Shown here one piece after another: positions 53,438 through 61,602 of a stretch of 64,000 nucleotides of DNA. This stretch comes from Singulisphaera acidiphila DSM 18658 (GTDB taxonomy: Bacteria > Planctomycetota > Planctomycetia > Isosphaerales > Isosphaeraceae): contig NC_019892.1 of NCBI RefSeq assembly GCF_000242455.2, forward strand, positions 5,838,744 through 5,902,743, read 5' to 3'. Position 1 is the first letter of the stretch, and each line of letters starts with the position of its first letter. The notes below the pieces were generated by a model, which did not search any database, was not told the origin of the DNA, and saw nothing but the letters and a program-made list of their open reading frames with translations. The position numbers and the translations under genes are program-made.

Positions 53438-53878
53438 ATGACGTTGAAATTTGCGTTCGTCGCGGCCTGTTTGGCGCTGACTCCCCTGGTGGCCAGAGCC
53501 GAAGAGAAGATTGATCCCGCGACCATGACGAAGACCGCCAGTGGTCTGCAGTACAAGGATCTCGTGGTAGGCACAGGCAAGTCACCTGCGCCGGGCCAGA
53601 CCTGCGTGATGCACTACACGGGCTGGCTCTGGCAGAACGGGAAGAAAAAGCGAAAGTCCTTCGATAGCTCACGCGATCGAGGGAACCCGTTCCCTTTCGC
53701 GATTGGCAAGGGCGAGGTGATCGAGGGGTGGGACGAGGGCGTGGCGACGATGAAAGTCGGTGGCAGGCGGCTGCTGCTGGTTCCCGCGTCCCTCGGCTAC
53801 GGAGAGAAGGGGGCGGGCCGCGCGATCCCGCCGAACGCAACGCTGCTCTTCGATGTGGAGCTTCTGAGCGTGAGATGA
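53438..53878 (+). CDS. Secreted FKBP-type peptidyl-prolyl isomerase
   Basis: 146 residues. Signal peptide (TLKFAFVAACLALTPLVARA) then a full FKBP domain: TASGLQYKDLVVGTGKSPAP, VMHYTGWLWQNGKKKRKSFD, FAIGKGEVIEGWDEGVATMK, VPASLGYGEKGAGRAIPPNA, LLFDVELL. The insert NGKKKRK is an unusual basic stretch in an otherwise standard loop. It helps fold exported proteins. GGAAGGGA lies 9 bases before the ATG at 53438; an in-frame ATG at 53417 is possible. Confidence 0.95.
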   Translation: MTLKFAFVAACLALTPLVARAEEKIDPATMTKTASGLQYKDLVVGTGKSPAPGQTCVMHYTGWLWQNGKKKRKSFDSSRDRGNPFPFAIGKGEVIEGWDEGVATMKVGGRRLLLVPASLGYGEKGAGRAIPPNATLLFDVELLSVR

Positions 53879-54414
53879 CGCGTGGCCTCGTGAGACCTGA
53901 GCCGTTACCAAAGACGTTTCAGCGGGCGGTCACTGCCTGACGTTTCGATCGTGGCGTTGGTCCCAGCTGGGATGTTCGAGACGAGAAGCCTCGCAATCCA
54001 CTCCCAATCCGGAGTGTTGCGGGGCTTTTTGTGGCGCGGGCCACGACGGACCTGCTCTTCTCGGGGGGAAGCTTCAGCCTGCGATGCCCTTTTTTGGGGG
54101 AACAACGGCAAGGCTGAAGCCTATCCGACAAGACGGAGATGGCTGGCGGCTTGATGTTCTCCTGAGCCGTCAGAATCAGGGCAAAGATCGAGGATCGTCC
54201 GGCAGAGGGGACGATCCGGCGGATCGCTCTGCCTGGGCGGACTCGCCTGCGCGGTCTCTCAAAGCTCCAAAGAGGTGGGGCTTACCGCCTTGTATGAGAG
54301 AGAAGTCCGTTAGACTGTGGGACGCCGGTCGATCGGATGGCGGTCGGGAGCCCGTTTCACCGCCCGTGGCCCAAGAGGCCGCGCACCAGCCTGGGACCCG
54401 GCCGCCCGGGGGGT
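53879..54414. other. Intergenic debris with a 10-bp inverted repeat
   Basis: About 540 bases. GCTTCAGCCT (54071-54080) and AGGCTGAAGC (54111-54120) form a hairpin with a 30-base loop. Nothing else is recognised; this could be flank of the IS110 scrap. Confidence 0.45.
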
Positions 54415-54603
54415 GGGGAGTTGACGGCGCAGCTCCTGGCGATCGACTTGCCGGAGTTGGGCCGGCTGGACGCGAAGCAGATCGCGTCGTTGGCCGGAGT
54501 GGCCCCGCATCCGGTGGAGAACGGCAAGTCGCATGGCTCGGCTTACATTCGAGGTGGCCGTCCACGAGTTCGCATGAAGCTGTACATGTCGGCGTTCAAC
54601 GCG
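54415..54603 (+). pseudogene. IS110-family transposase C-terminal fragment
   Basis: Codons from GELTAQLLAIDLPELGRLDA, KQIASLAGVAPHPVENGKSH, then RPRVRMKLYMSAFNA match the Transposase_20 (IS110/IS116/IS902) domain. The N-terminal RuvC-like DEDD domain is missing, and after SAFNA the frame leaves the family pattern. It is a dead scrap of an element. Confidence 0.8.
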
Positions 54604-54802
54604 CGGTTGCCGGGGCGGCCGAAGTGGCGGCGGTGTAGGACGCCCAACTCGCGGCGATAGTGCCGAAACGCCTCGGGCAGGGGTGGGATGTTGGGTGGCC
54701 GACGCTGGGCCTCCTCCTGCCGAAAGAATGCATGTTAAGCCATGCGCACCCCTCGCAGCGCGTATCTTTGAGGCGTGACAACTCCCTGACAACCACCCCG
54801 TC

Positions 54803-55750
54803 TCAACCGCCCTTTCCTCTCGGAATAAACCCGGGAACGCCGGTGTCTACAACGGCATTAAACCTGATCCGCGACTTGATTCCTTCGTTAATCTCCCGCA
54901 TGGCGTCTTGGGGAAGGGTGGAGACCTCAAAGTTTTCCTTGATCCGGCTGGGGGTCTTCGAGGTGGTCAGGAGAGCCGTCCCGCGCTGGATGGCCCAGGC
55001 GAGCAAGACCTGCGCCGGGGTCTTGTTAACTCGCTTGGCGATCGCGGTAATGACAGGATCTTCCAGCAACTTGGGCTCGCTACTATGCCCCAGCGCTGCG
55101 AACGCTTGCAACACGATGCCATTGTTTCTGCAATAGTCCAAGAGGTCCCATTGCGGGAGATACGGATGGGATTCGACGTGAACAACCGCAGGCTTGATCC
55201 TCCCCGCTTCAAAAATCTCTTTCACCTGGGCCAGGCTGACGTCGGATAATCCGATGGCCTTGCACCTGCCCTCGTCCACTAGACCCTCGAGCGCCCTCCA
55301 TGTATCCAGCAACGTCACCCCTTTATCATAAATCACGTTGCCATTCGCATCTCTCGGGTCTTGCTCGTCTCCAGGTTGGAAGGCAAAGGGCGTGTGGATG
55401 AGATAGAGATCGACGTAGTCGAGTTGGAGCTTCTTGAGACTGGCCTCGAAGGCGGGTTTGACGCGTTCAGGGCGATGATTGTTATTCCAGAGCTTCGTGG
55501 CGACAAACACTTCCTCCCGCTTCATCTTCCCCGCCTTGAACACCTCCTGCATCGCTTCGCCGACCTCCTTTTCATTTCGGTAGCGTTCCGCAGCGTCGAG
55601 CTGGCGAAATCCCGCCTCCAGCGCCGCCTTGGTCGCGGTCCTGGTTGCCATGGGGTCGGGAATCAGTGTGCCAAAGCCGAGGGCGGGGATGGCACCGGAT
55701 CCATTGTTGAGGGCTATCCTCGTATAGCGAAGGTTGTCGCTCTCTACCAT
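54803..55750 (-). CDS. Aldo/keto reductase
   Basis: 315 residues. AKR family marks: GFGTLIPDPMATRTATKAAL, LDAAERYRNEKEVGEAM (catalytic Asp; the usual Tyr region is RYRNE), VFVATKLWNNNHRPERV (Lys), LDYVDLYLIHTPFAFQPG (His), QVLLAWAIQRGTALLTTSKT. All four tetrad positions can be placed. It reduces carbonyls with NADPH. GGAGGGA precedes the ATG at 55750; the frame is open upstream. It is last in an operon behind the aldehyde dehydrogenase, 68 bases away. Confidence 0.93.
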   Translation of the reverse strand: MVESDNLRYTRIALNNGSGAIPALGFGTLIPDPMATRTATKAALEAGFRQLDAAERYRNEKEVGEAMQEVFKAGKMKREEVFVATKLWNNNHRPERVKPAFEASLKKLQLDYVDLYLIHTPFAFQPGDEQDPRDANGNVIYDKGVTLLDTWRALEGLVDEGRCKAIGLSDVSLAQVKEIFEAGRIKPAVVHVESHPYLPQWDLLDYCRNNGIVLQAFAALGHSSEPKLLEDPVITAIAKRVNKTPAQVLLAWAIQRGTALLTTSKTPSRIKENFEVSTLPQDAMREINEGIKSRIRFNAVVDTGVPGFIPRGKGG

Positions 55751-55818
55751 TGTTCCATCCCTCCGACTACCGAGCCCGGCGGTGTCCGGTTGCTGACGCT
55801 CCCGGCTTGCCTGTTCGA

Positions 55819-57354
55819 TCAAACCGATCCATCCTTCGGCCCCTCGGCACCGAACCAGCATCCCGTGATCACTTTCTTTCGAGTATAGAAAGCAACGGCG
55901 TCAGCACCCTGCGCGCTGAGATCACCGTAGAGCGAACTCTTCCAGCCGCCGAAGGGAAAGAACCCCATCGGCGCTGGCACGCCGACATTGATGCCGAGCA
56001 TCCCGGCCTGGATGCGTTCGCGGAAGATGCGGGCCGCCGCCCCGGATTGCGTGAAAAGGGAGGCCGTGTTGCCATATCGGCTGCGGTTTGCCAACGTGAT
56101 CGCCGCGTCCAGGTCCGGGGCGCGCATCAGGCTCACCACCGGGCCGAAAATCTCCTCTCGGCCGACGGACATCTCCGGTGTCACATCGTCGAAGACCGTC
56201 GGCCCGATGAAGCAACCCCGCGGCCTGTGGGGTACGGTTTGGGAACGGCCGTCGAGGAGAAGCCGGGCTCCCTCCTCCACGCCGCGCTCGATCGCAGCCC
56301 GGATCCGCTTTTCCTCCTTCGGGTTCACCACGGGACAGAGCGTCGTGGTGTCGTCCAAGCCGTCTCCCAGCTTGAGTTCACCCACCGAGCGGATGAAGGC
56401 ATCGACGACGGCGTCCTGTCGCACTGGATCGCCGACCACCACCAGCACGCTCCCGGCAAGACAGCGCTGTCCCGCGGAGCCGAAGCACGAGCCAATCAGG
56501 GCGGGCAGACTGCGCTCCAGGTCGGCATCGGGCAGGACGATTAGATGGTTCTTCGCTCCGCCGTGTGCCTGAACGCGCTTGCCGTGAGCCGCTGCGGTGC
56601 TGTAGACCGACTCGGCCACTGCCGACGTGCCGACGAAGGAAACTGCCTGGACATGCGGGTTGGCGATGAGCCGTTCGCTTACTTCCTTGCTGCCCTGCAC
56701 CACGCCGACGACACCCGGCGGCAAGCCGGCATCAGCGAACAGCTCCGCGAGTCGGGTGCCGGTGAGCGGTGCCTTCTCGGCAGGCTTGAGGAGGAACGTG
56801 TTCCCGCAGGCGACGGCGACCGACATCATCCACAGCGGGATCAAGGCTGGGAAATTGAACGGCGGAATGCCGACCACCACACCCATAGGTTCGCGGATGG
56901 TATGGCTGTCGACATCCCGCGAGATGTCGGTCAGAGTCTGTCCCATCAGCTGGGAGGGAATGCCACAGGCAAATTCGACGACGTCAAGCCCGCGTCGCAG
57001 CTCGCCGCGGGCCTCGCTCAACAGCTTGCCGTTTTCGCGGACGATGCTGTGTGTCACGTCCGAGGAGTCCTTTTCTAGCAGCTCCCGGAATTTGAACAGG
57101 ACGTGTGCCCGATCCGGCGCTGGAGTGGCGCGCCAGCCAGGGAAGGCTCGGGCGGCGGCGGCGCATGCCTCGTCCACCTGCTCCGGCGCGGCCTCGCGCA
57201 CCGGCGCCAGCATCTCGGCCGTGTCCGCCGGATTGTAGATGTCGCGGCTCGTGTTCCCACGGCCCTCGACCCAGGTTTCGCCGATAAGGTTCAGCGAGGA
57301 AGCCGAGCGCGAGGATGTTGCAGGTGACCGACCAGGGGCAGCAATGGTGCTCAT
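55819..57354 (-). CDS. mmsA: CoA-acylating methylmalonate-semialdehyde dehydrogenase
   Basis: 511 residues, ALDH fold, CoA-dependent type. It turns methylmalonate semialdehyde or malonate semialdehyde into propionyl- or acetyl-CoA (valine, thymine and inositol breakdown). Marks: VGIPPFNFPALIPLWMMSVA, VSFVGTSAVAESVYSTAAAH, catalytic Cys in FGSAGQRCLAGSV, and the MmsA signature YGDLSAQGADAVAFYTRKKV near the C-terminus. GGAGG lies 5 bases before the ATG. Between two AKR genes on the same strand, so a joint aldehyde/ketone route is plausible. Confidence 0.95.
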   Translation of the reverse strand: MSTIAAPGRSPATSSRSASSLNLIGETWVEGRGNTSRDIYNPADTAEMLAPVREAAPEQVDEACAAAARAFPGWRATPAPDRAHVLFKFRELLEKDSSDVTHSIVRENGKLLSEARGELRRGLDVVEFACGIPSQLMGQTLTDISRDVDSHTIREPMGVVVGIPPFNFPALIPLWMMSVAVACGNTFLLKPAEKAPLTGTRLAELFADAGLPPGVVGVVQGSKEVSERLIANPHVQAVSFVGTSAVAESVYSTAAAHGKRVQAHGGAKNHLIVLPDADLERSLPALIGSCFGSAGQRCLAGSVLVVVGDPVRQDAVVDAFIRSVGELKLGDGLDDTTTLCPVVNPKEEKRIRAAIERGVEEGARLLLDGRSQTVPHRPRGCFIGPTVFDDVTPEMSVGREEIFGPVVSLMRAPDLDAAITLANRSRYGNTASLFTQSGAAARIFRERIQAGMLGINVGVPAPMGFFPFGGWKSSLYGDLSAQGADAVAFYTRKKVITGCWFGAEGPKDGSV

Positions 57355-57447
57355 GAAGTCCTCCGGAAGCTGGAGAGTCTCTTCACGGACAGTTGCCTGT
57401 CGAATGAATCAGCAAATTCACGGAAGTGGAGACAGGGAGCGGTCGGA

Positions 57448-58431
57448 TCAGCGATCCACCACGCTCATGTCCTCGTAGCGCTCCCCGCTCGCCGCGCCTT
57501 TAGGTGCCGCCTCGTTGATGCGTTCCAGATCCTCACGCGTCAGGGTGATTCCGAGCGCGGCCACGTTCTCCTCCAGGTTTTTGCGGCGCTTGGTGCCAGG
57601 GATGGGAACGAGGCCCTCTCCCTGGGCTAGGAGCCACGCGAGGGCCAACTGGGCCGGCGTCACCTGCTTTGTGGTGGCGATCTCCTTCACCCGGTCCACC
57701 AGTTCCAGGTTCTTCTGGAAGTTCTCTCCCTGGAACCGCGGTCTGTGGCGACGCCAGTCGTCCTGCGGCAGATCCTCGAAGCGTCGCAACTGGCCGGTGA
57801 GGAAGCCGCGGCCGAGTGGGCTGTACGCAACGAAGCCGATGCCCAATTCCCGGACGGTGGGGATGAGTTCGTCCTCGGGGTCGCGGCTCCACAGCGAATA
57901 CTCGGTCTGCAAGACGGAGATCGGGTGTACGGCATGCGCCCGGCGGATGGTCGCGGGCGCCGCCTCGCACAGACCCAGGTAACGCACCTTCCCCTGCCGT
58001 ACCAGCTCCGCCATCGCGCCGACGGTCTCTTCAATGGGGACGGCTGGATCGACGCGGTGCTGGTAGTAGAGGTCGATGTGATCGACTCCCAACCGCCGGA
58101 GCGAGCCGTCGCAGGCCTTGCGCACGTGCTCCGGCCGGCCGTCTATGCCCCCTCCCCCCTTACCGTCCGTGCCGCCCACGAAGCCGAACTTCGTGGCCAC
58201 CCTCACTTCGTCGCGCCGGCCGCGGATCGCCTTTCCGACCAGCTCCTCGTTGGTGAACGGGCCGTAGGCGTCTGACGTGTCGAGAAGATTGATCCCCAGT
58301 TCCAGGGCCCGGTGGATGGTCGCGACGGACTCGGCTTCGTCGGCCGGCCCGTAGGCATCGCTCATACCCATGCAGCCGAGTCCCATCGCGGAGACGGTCA
58401 AACCCTGCTTGCCGAGTCGTCGCGGCTCCAT
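57448..58431 (-). CDS. Aldo/keto reductase (AKR13/YajO-like)
   Basis: 327 residues. MEPRRLGKQGLTVSAMGLGC, LLDTSDAYGPFTNEELVGKA (Asp and Tyr), VRVATKFGFVGG (Lys), IDLYYQHRVDPAVPIEE (His), FVAYSPLGRGFLTGQ, LVPIPGTKRRKNLEENVAAL. Full tetrad, so active. The ATG at 58431 has GGAGG 6 bases upstream, which settles the start over an ATG two codons earlier. First gene of the block with mmsA (93 bases on). A dyad at 58535-58552 lies in its promoter region. Confidence 0.94.
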   Translation of the reverse strand: MEPRRLGKQGLTVSAMGLGCMGMSDAYGPADEAESVATIHRALELGINLLDTSDAYGPFTNEELVGKAIRGRRDEVRVATKFGFVGGTDGKGGGGIDGRPEHVRKACDGSLRRLGVDHIDLYYQHRVDPAVPIEETVGAMAELVRQGKVRYLGLCEAAPATIRRAHAVHPISVLQTEYSLWSRDPEDELIPTVRELGIGFVAYSPLGRGFLTGQLRRFEDLPQDDWRRHRPRFQGENFQKNLELVDRVKEIATTKQVTPAQLALAWLLAQGEGLVPIPGTKRRKNLEENVAALGITLTREDLERINEAAPKGAASGERYEDMSVVDR

Positions 58432-58534
58432 GTGCATCCTCCCCGTGAAACGCGCTCTCTCCGTCGTGATTTCTTCGATGAGCGTCGACCAAGTTATCCT
58501 GGGCCTCGCCGGGGGGGGGACCGATACTCGCATT

Positions 58535-58552
58535 AGACACCAATGGATGTCT
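58535..58552. promoter_or_regulatory. Imperfect dyad upstream of AKR-mmsA block
   Basis: AGACACCAATGGATGTCT: AGACA and TGTCT arms 8 bases apart with an inner C-G pair. 104 bases before the AKR start. Candidate operator; the regulator is not in the window. Confidence 0.4.
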
Positions 58553-58715
58553 GTGTGTAAAGAAAAAATGGTGGGCCCGGAGTGGCCTGGCTCGATTGAC
58601 TCCCGGGCTCTGCCTACGAATGGCTTATAGACGAAGAATTTTCATAAAATATGTTAATGTTTAGAATTGTGGGTTCTTTGTAGGTCTCTCCGCCCCACTG
58701 GCCACCCGCTCCTTC

Positions 58716-59021
58716 TCAAGACGCGTACAGGGCTTCGCTTATGCCGACGGACCAGTTCTCAAACCTGACATCGACGAGGTTGATGAAGACATCCTCGGGG
58801 CGGATGCCCGGTGCCTTTCCGAGTCCCTCGGTGATCGCCTTGAAGAGCTTCTTTTTCTGACCGGCCGACCGGCCTTCGTTCCACGTGATCTGGACGATGA
58901 CCAGGTCATCGCCGCGGTCGATGCCGAGATAGCCCGCCTCGAAGAGGAAGTTGTCGGCGTCGTGTTCGCTCACGACCTGGAAGCGGGCGTTGGCCGGTAC
59001 TCCGACGCCGCCGACGATCAT
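58716..59021 (-). CDS. Tautomerase-like protein, N-terminus apparently lost
   Basis: 101 residues from the first ATG. The core pattern of the tautomerase/MIF superfamily's larger members is present: VPANARFQVVSEHDADNFLF, GYLGIDRGDDLVIVQITWNE, GRSAGQKKKLFKAITEGL, PEDVFINLVDVRFENWSVG. Members start with Pro1 after the removed Met, which is the catalytic base, and an N-terminal beta strand plus helix; here those about 25 residues are replaced. The frame stays open upstream (ILAENSPILILGRVVYEAM) but without the family's start. It may be a pseudogene or start from a non-ATG codon. Confidence 0.7.
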   Translation of the reverse strand: MIVGGVGVPANARFQVVSEHDADNFLFEAGYLGIDRGDDLVIVQITWNEGRSAGQKKKLFKAITEGLGKAPGIRPEDVFINLVDVRFENWSVGISEALYAS

Positions 59022-59158
59022 CGCCTCATAGACGACGCGGCCGAGAATCAGGATTGGCGAATTCTCCGCGAGAATTGTTGCCCGTGAGAAACAGTAATGA
59101 GATCGAGACGTGCTGGATCACGCAGTGGCAGCGTCTTCCGATCTCGATGGCGCACAAT

Positions 59159-61444
59159 TCAAGGATCTTCAGCCGGCTGCAGGGCCCTGGCAAGTGGTGC
59201 ACCTATAAGTTTCGGCTTGACTTCCTCACCATCGGCTTGTGCGGTCGGGCGAGCTCGGGGCCAGAGCGGGGCGAACGGGACGGCCGTCATGAGCACCAGA
59301 CCGAGCACGGAGAGCCAGAGGCCGGCACGCTGGCTCGACGGCAGGAACCGGAACTGGACGTGATGTCGCCCTTGAGGCACGAGGCATCCCATGAAGTCTC
59401 CATAGACGCGGAGGACCGGTTGCGTCTTGCCGTCGACCTTCACTCGCCAACCGCGGTGGATGCTCTCGGAGAGGACCAGGAGCTGCTTTGACTCCGTGGT
59501 GGTCATGACGTCGATCTTGCCGGGCCGGTCGCCGACGAGATCCGCCACGCCCGGCGTACCCGGGGGCAGGGGCTGGGGTAGGTCGCGGCTCACGAGCGCC
59601 GTCATGGCGACGTCGATGGTTTCGATGTCGCGATCCGGGTTATCGGTGCGTTGGGTCTGAGTCACGAGCCGGGCGCGCGGCAAGGGGCCGAAGAGGGGGA
59701 TCCAGGGCTGGCCCCGTTCGTCGTCCGAGGGCATGACCCAGCCGACTCCGGCGACCCGCAAACTCGCGTGCTTGCTGTAGTCGAGACGCTGCCGAGGGAT
59801 CATGGCGGCATATCCCGAAATCGTCCGCAAGCCTTTCATCATATAGGCGTTGTGCCAGGTGTCGCGAAGCTGGTTGAATTTGATCCGCACCGACGTGTCC
59901 CCGGGCGGGACGGGCCGGGCGGCGAGGTATTCCGCGAGCGTTTGCGGTGGGATCAGGTTCCTCAACTGGAACGCGTAGGCGGTCTGGTCGGCTCCGATGA
60001 ACACGAAGAGGGCCAGCAAGGCCAGTCGCGAGCCCCGAGCGGCGCACGCCACGAGTCCGGTCGCCACGACGATCAGGGCAGGGCCGGCGAGCACCAGCGG
60101 CGTCGCCGCCACGAACTCGCCCCGCATGTAGGACGGCCAGAGTCCCTCCGGCAACCGTGTAGCCAGGCAGGCGAGGACACTCAAGGCCGGCGGCAAGGCC
60201 AGCGGCCAGAGTCGGCGCCACGAGGGGCGTTCTCCACGATCCGATGTACCGCAGAGGCCGCTGAAGGCGACCGCGGCCAGGATCGTCACGCCCAGATGGA
60301 AGAGCACGAGGTAGCGGGCCGGGATCCGGAATCCACCCACCACTGGGATTTTTGTTGTGAGCCGGAACAAGGGCGTGTAGTCGCCGAGTGCCAGCACGAA
60401 TCCGGTGACCGTGATGATCCCGGCGAAAAGGATCAAGGGGCGGAGCCGGTCGTAGCCTTTGCGGTTGCTGGCCAGCCAGACGAGCAAGGCGGGGATCGCC
60501 GCGCCGTAGTAGATCGAGAACTCGTGGACGCGCCAGTCGAACATGGAAGGAGCCGGTGGCAAGACCCCGCTATCGATCGCCATCGGCGGCGTGATGACTC
60601 GCGAGACGGTGAGATAAGGGGCGACCCACTGGATCAGGTTCCAGGGGGAGAGCGAACCCATCGCTACGAAGGCGGCCGTGGGCGCGACCCGCTTCGACGC
60701 CCGGAATGAGTCCCAGAGCGGGGCAATCTGCACGGCTCCCCCGAGAATCCCGAGCGCCTTCGAGACGGCCAGGCCGGGCAACCGCCGCGCGGATCCAGGG
60801 ACCTGCCAGGCCAGGACGAGGCAATAGGTCGCTTCGCCGACCCCGGAGATCCAGGCAAATTGGACGTGCCCCAGCACGAGCTGCGACGCGGTCAAGAGCG
60901 AGAGGAAGACCCGGGCCAGGGCCACTTGGCGTGGATCTTGAGCACGCATGACCACGTCGATCGCCAGCAGCAGCCAGGGGACGTGCGCGAGCATCGCCAG
61001 GACGTTCATGTGCATGAAATGCAGCATGTTGTAGCCGCCCAGGGCGAAGACTAGGGCGCCGAACAAGGCGGCGTCACGACGCATCCCCCACCGCATTGCC
61101 AGCACGATGAATCCGGCCAGGAGGCTCGGGTAGCTCACGAGCAGCTCGAGATTCAGGGCGGGGCCGAGCGAGAGGGTGCTGTAGAGCAGCCGGATCCAGG
61201 GATGGGCGGTGCCCCCGCCTTCGCCGGTCAGGAAGAAACCGCCGAAGAGGTTCGGGCACCAGGATGGATCTTCACCCTTGGCCAGGCAGTCGGCGAAGAA
61301 CGATCGCATCGGCAGAAAACCATATGCGAGGTCGCAGTAAACGTAGACCTGACCGCGAAGCAACGGCAGGGCGATCAGGGTCAACATGGCACCTGCCACG
61401 ACCCCGCCCATGCGGAGACGCGCGGTTTCGCCTGGAGGAGTCAT
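59159..61444 (-). CDS. YfhO-like multi-pass membrane protein
   Basis: 762 residues. From the ATG at 61444 (AGGA upstream) an early hydrophobic helix (MGGVVAGAMLTLIALPLL) is followed by a dozen others: LLVSYPSLLAGFIVLAMRWG, AALFGALVFALGGYNMLHFM, VLAMLAHVPWLLLAIDVVMR and so on to about 520, then a soluble domain ending with RHHVQFRFLPSSQRAGLWLS and a last helix (VLGLVLMTAVPFAPLW). The FGGFFLTGEGGGTAHPW loop and the C-terminal HVQFRFLP stretch fit YfhO-type proteins, thought to move or attach sugars on teichoic or surface polymers. Similar in plan to the protein at 35674-38184. Confidence 0.82.
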   Translation of the reverse strand: MTPPGETARLRMGGVVAGAMLTLIALPLLRGQVYVYCDLAYGFLPMRSFFADCLAKGEDPSWCPNLFGGFFLTGEGGGTAHPWIRLLYSTLSLGPALNLELLVSYPSLLAGFIVLAMRWGMRRDAALFGALVFALGGYNMLHFMHMNVLAMLAHVPWLLLAIDVVMRAQDPRQVALARVFLSLLTASQLVLGHVQFAWISGVGEATYCLVLAWQVPGSARRLPGLAVSKALGILGGAVQIAPLWDSFRASKRVAPTAAFVAMGSLSPWNLIQWVAPYLTVSRVITPPMAIDSGVLPPAPSMFDWRVHEFSIYYGAAIPALLVWLASNRKGYDRLRPLILFAGIITVTGFVLALGDYTPLFRLTTKIPVVGGFRIPARYLVLFHLGVTILAAVAFSGLCGTSDRGERPSWRRLWPLALPPALSVLACLATRLPEGLWPSYMRGEFVAATPLVLAGPALIVVATGLVACAARGSRLALLALFVFIGADQTAYAFQLRNLIPPQTLAEYLAARPVPPGDTSVRIKFNQLRDTWHNAYMMKGLRTISGYAAMIPRQRLDYSKHASLRVAGVGWVMPSDDERGQPWIPLFGPLPRARLVTQTQRTDNPDRDIETIDVAMTALVSRDLPQPLPPGTPGVADLVGDRPGKIDVMTTTESKQLLVLSESIHRGWRVKVDGKTQPVLRVYGDFMGCLVPQGRHHVQFRFLPSSQRAGLWLSVLGLVLMTAVPFAPLWPRARPTAQADGEEVKPKLIGAPLARALQPAEDP

Positions 61445-61602
61445 GAGCAATCCTTTGGTCGTCCGCAGTGCGAATCGATCCATCCTGGACCAAGTCGAAA
61501 AAGCGGCGGCATCCTACGCCAATGTCTTGATATCGTGAAGCCCAATCCCAAAACCGCGGGAGGGATCAAAAAAAAATGGGAACGCTCTCGGATCGACACG
61601 TC

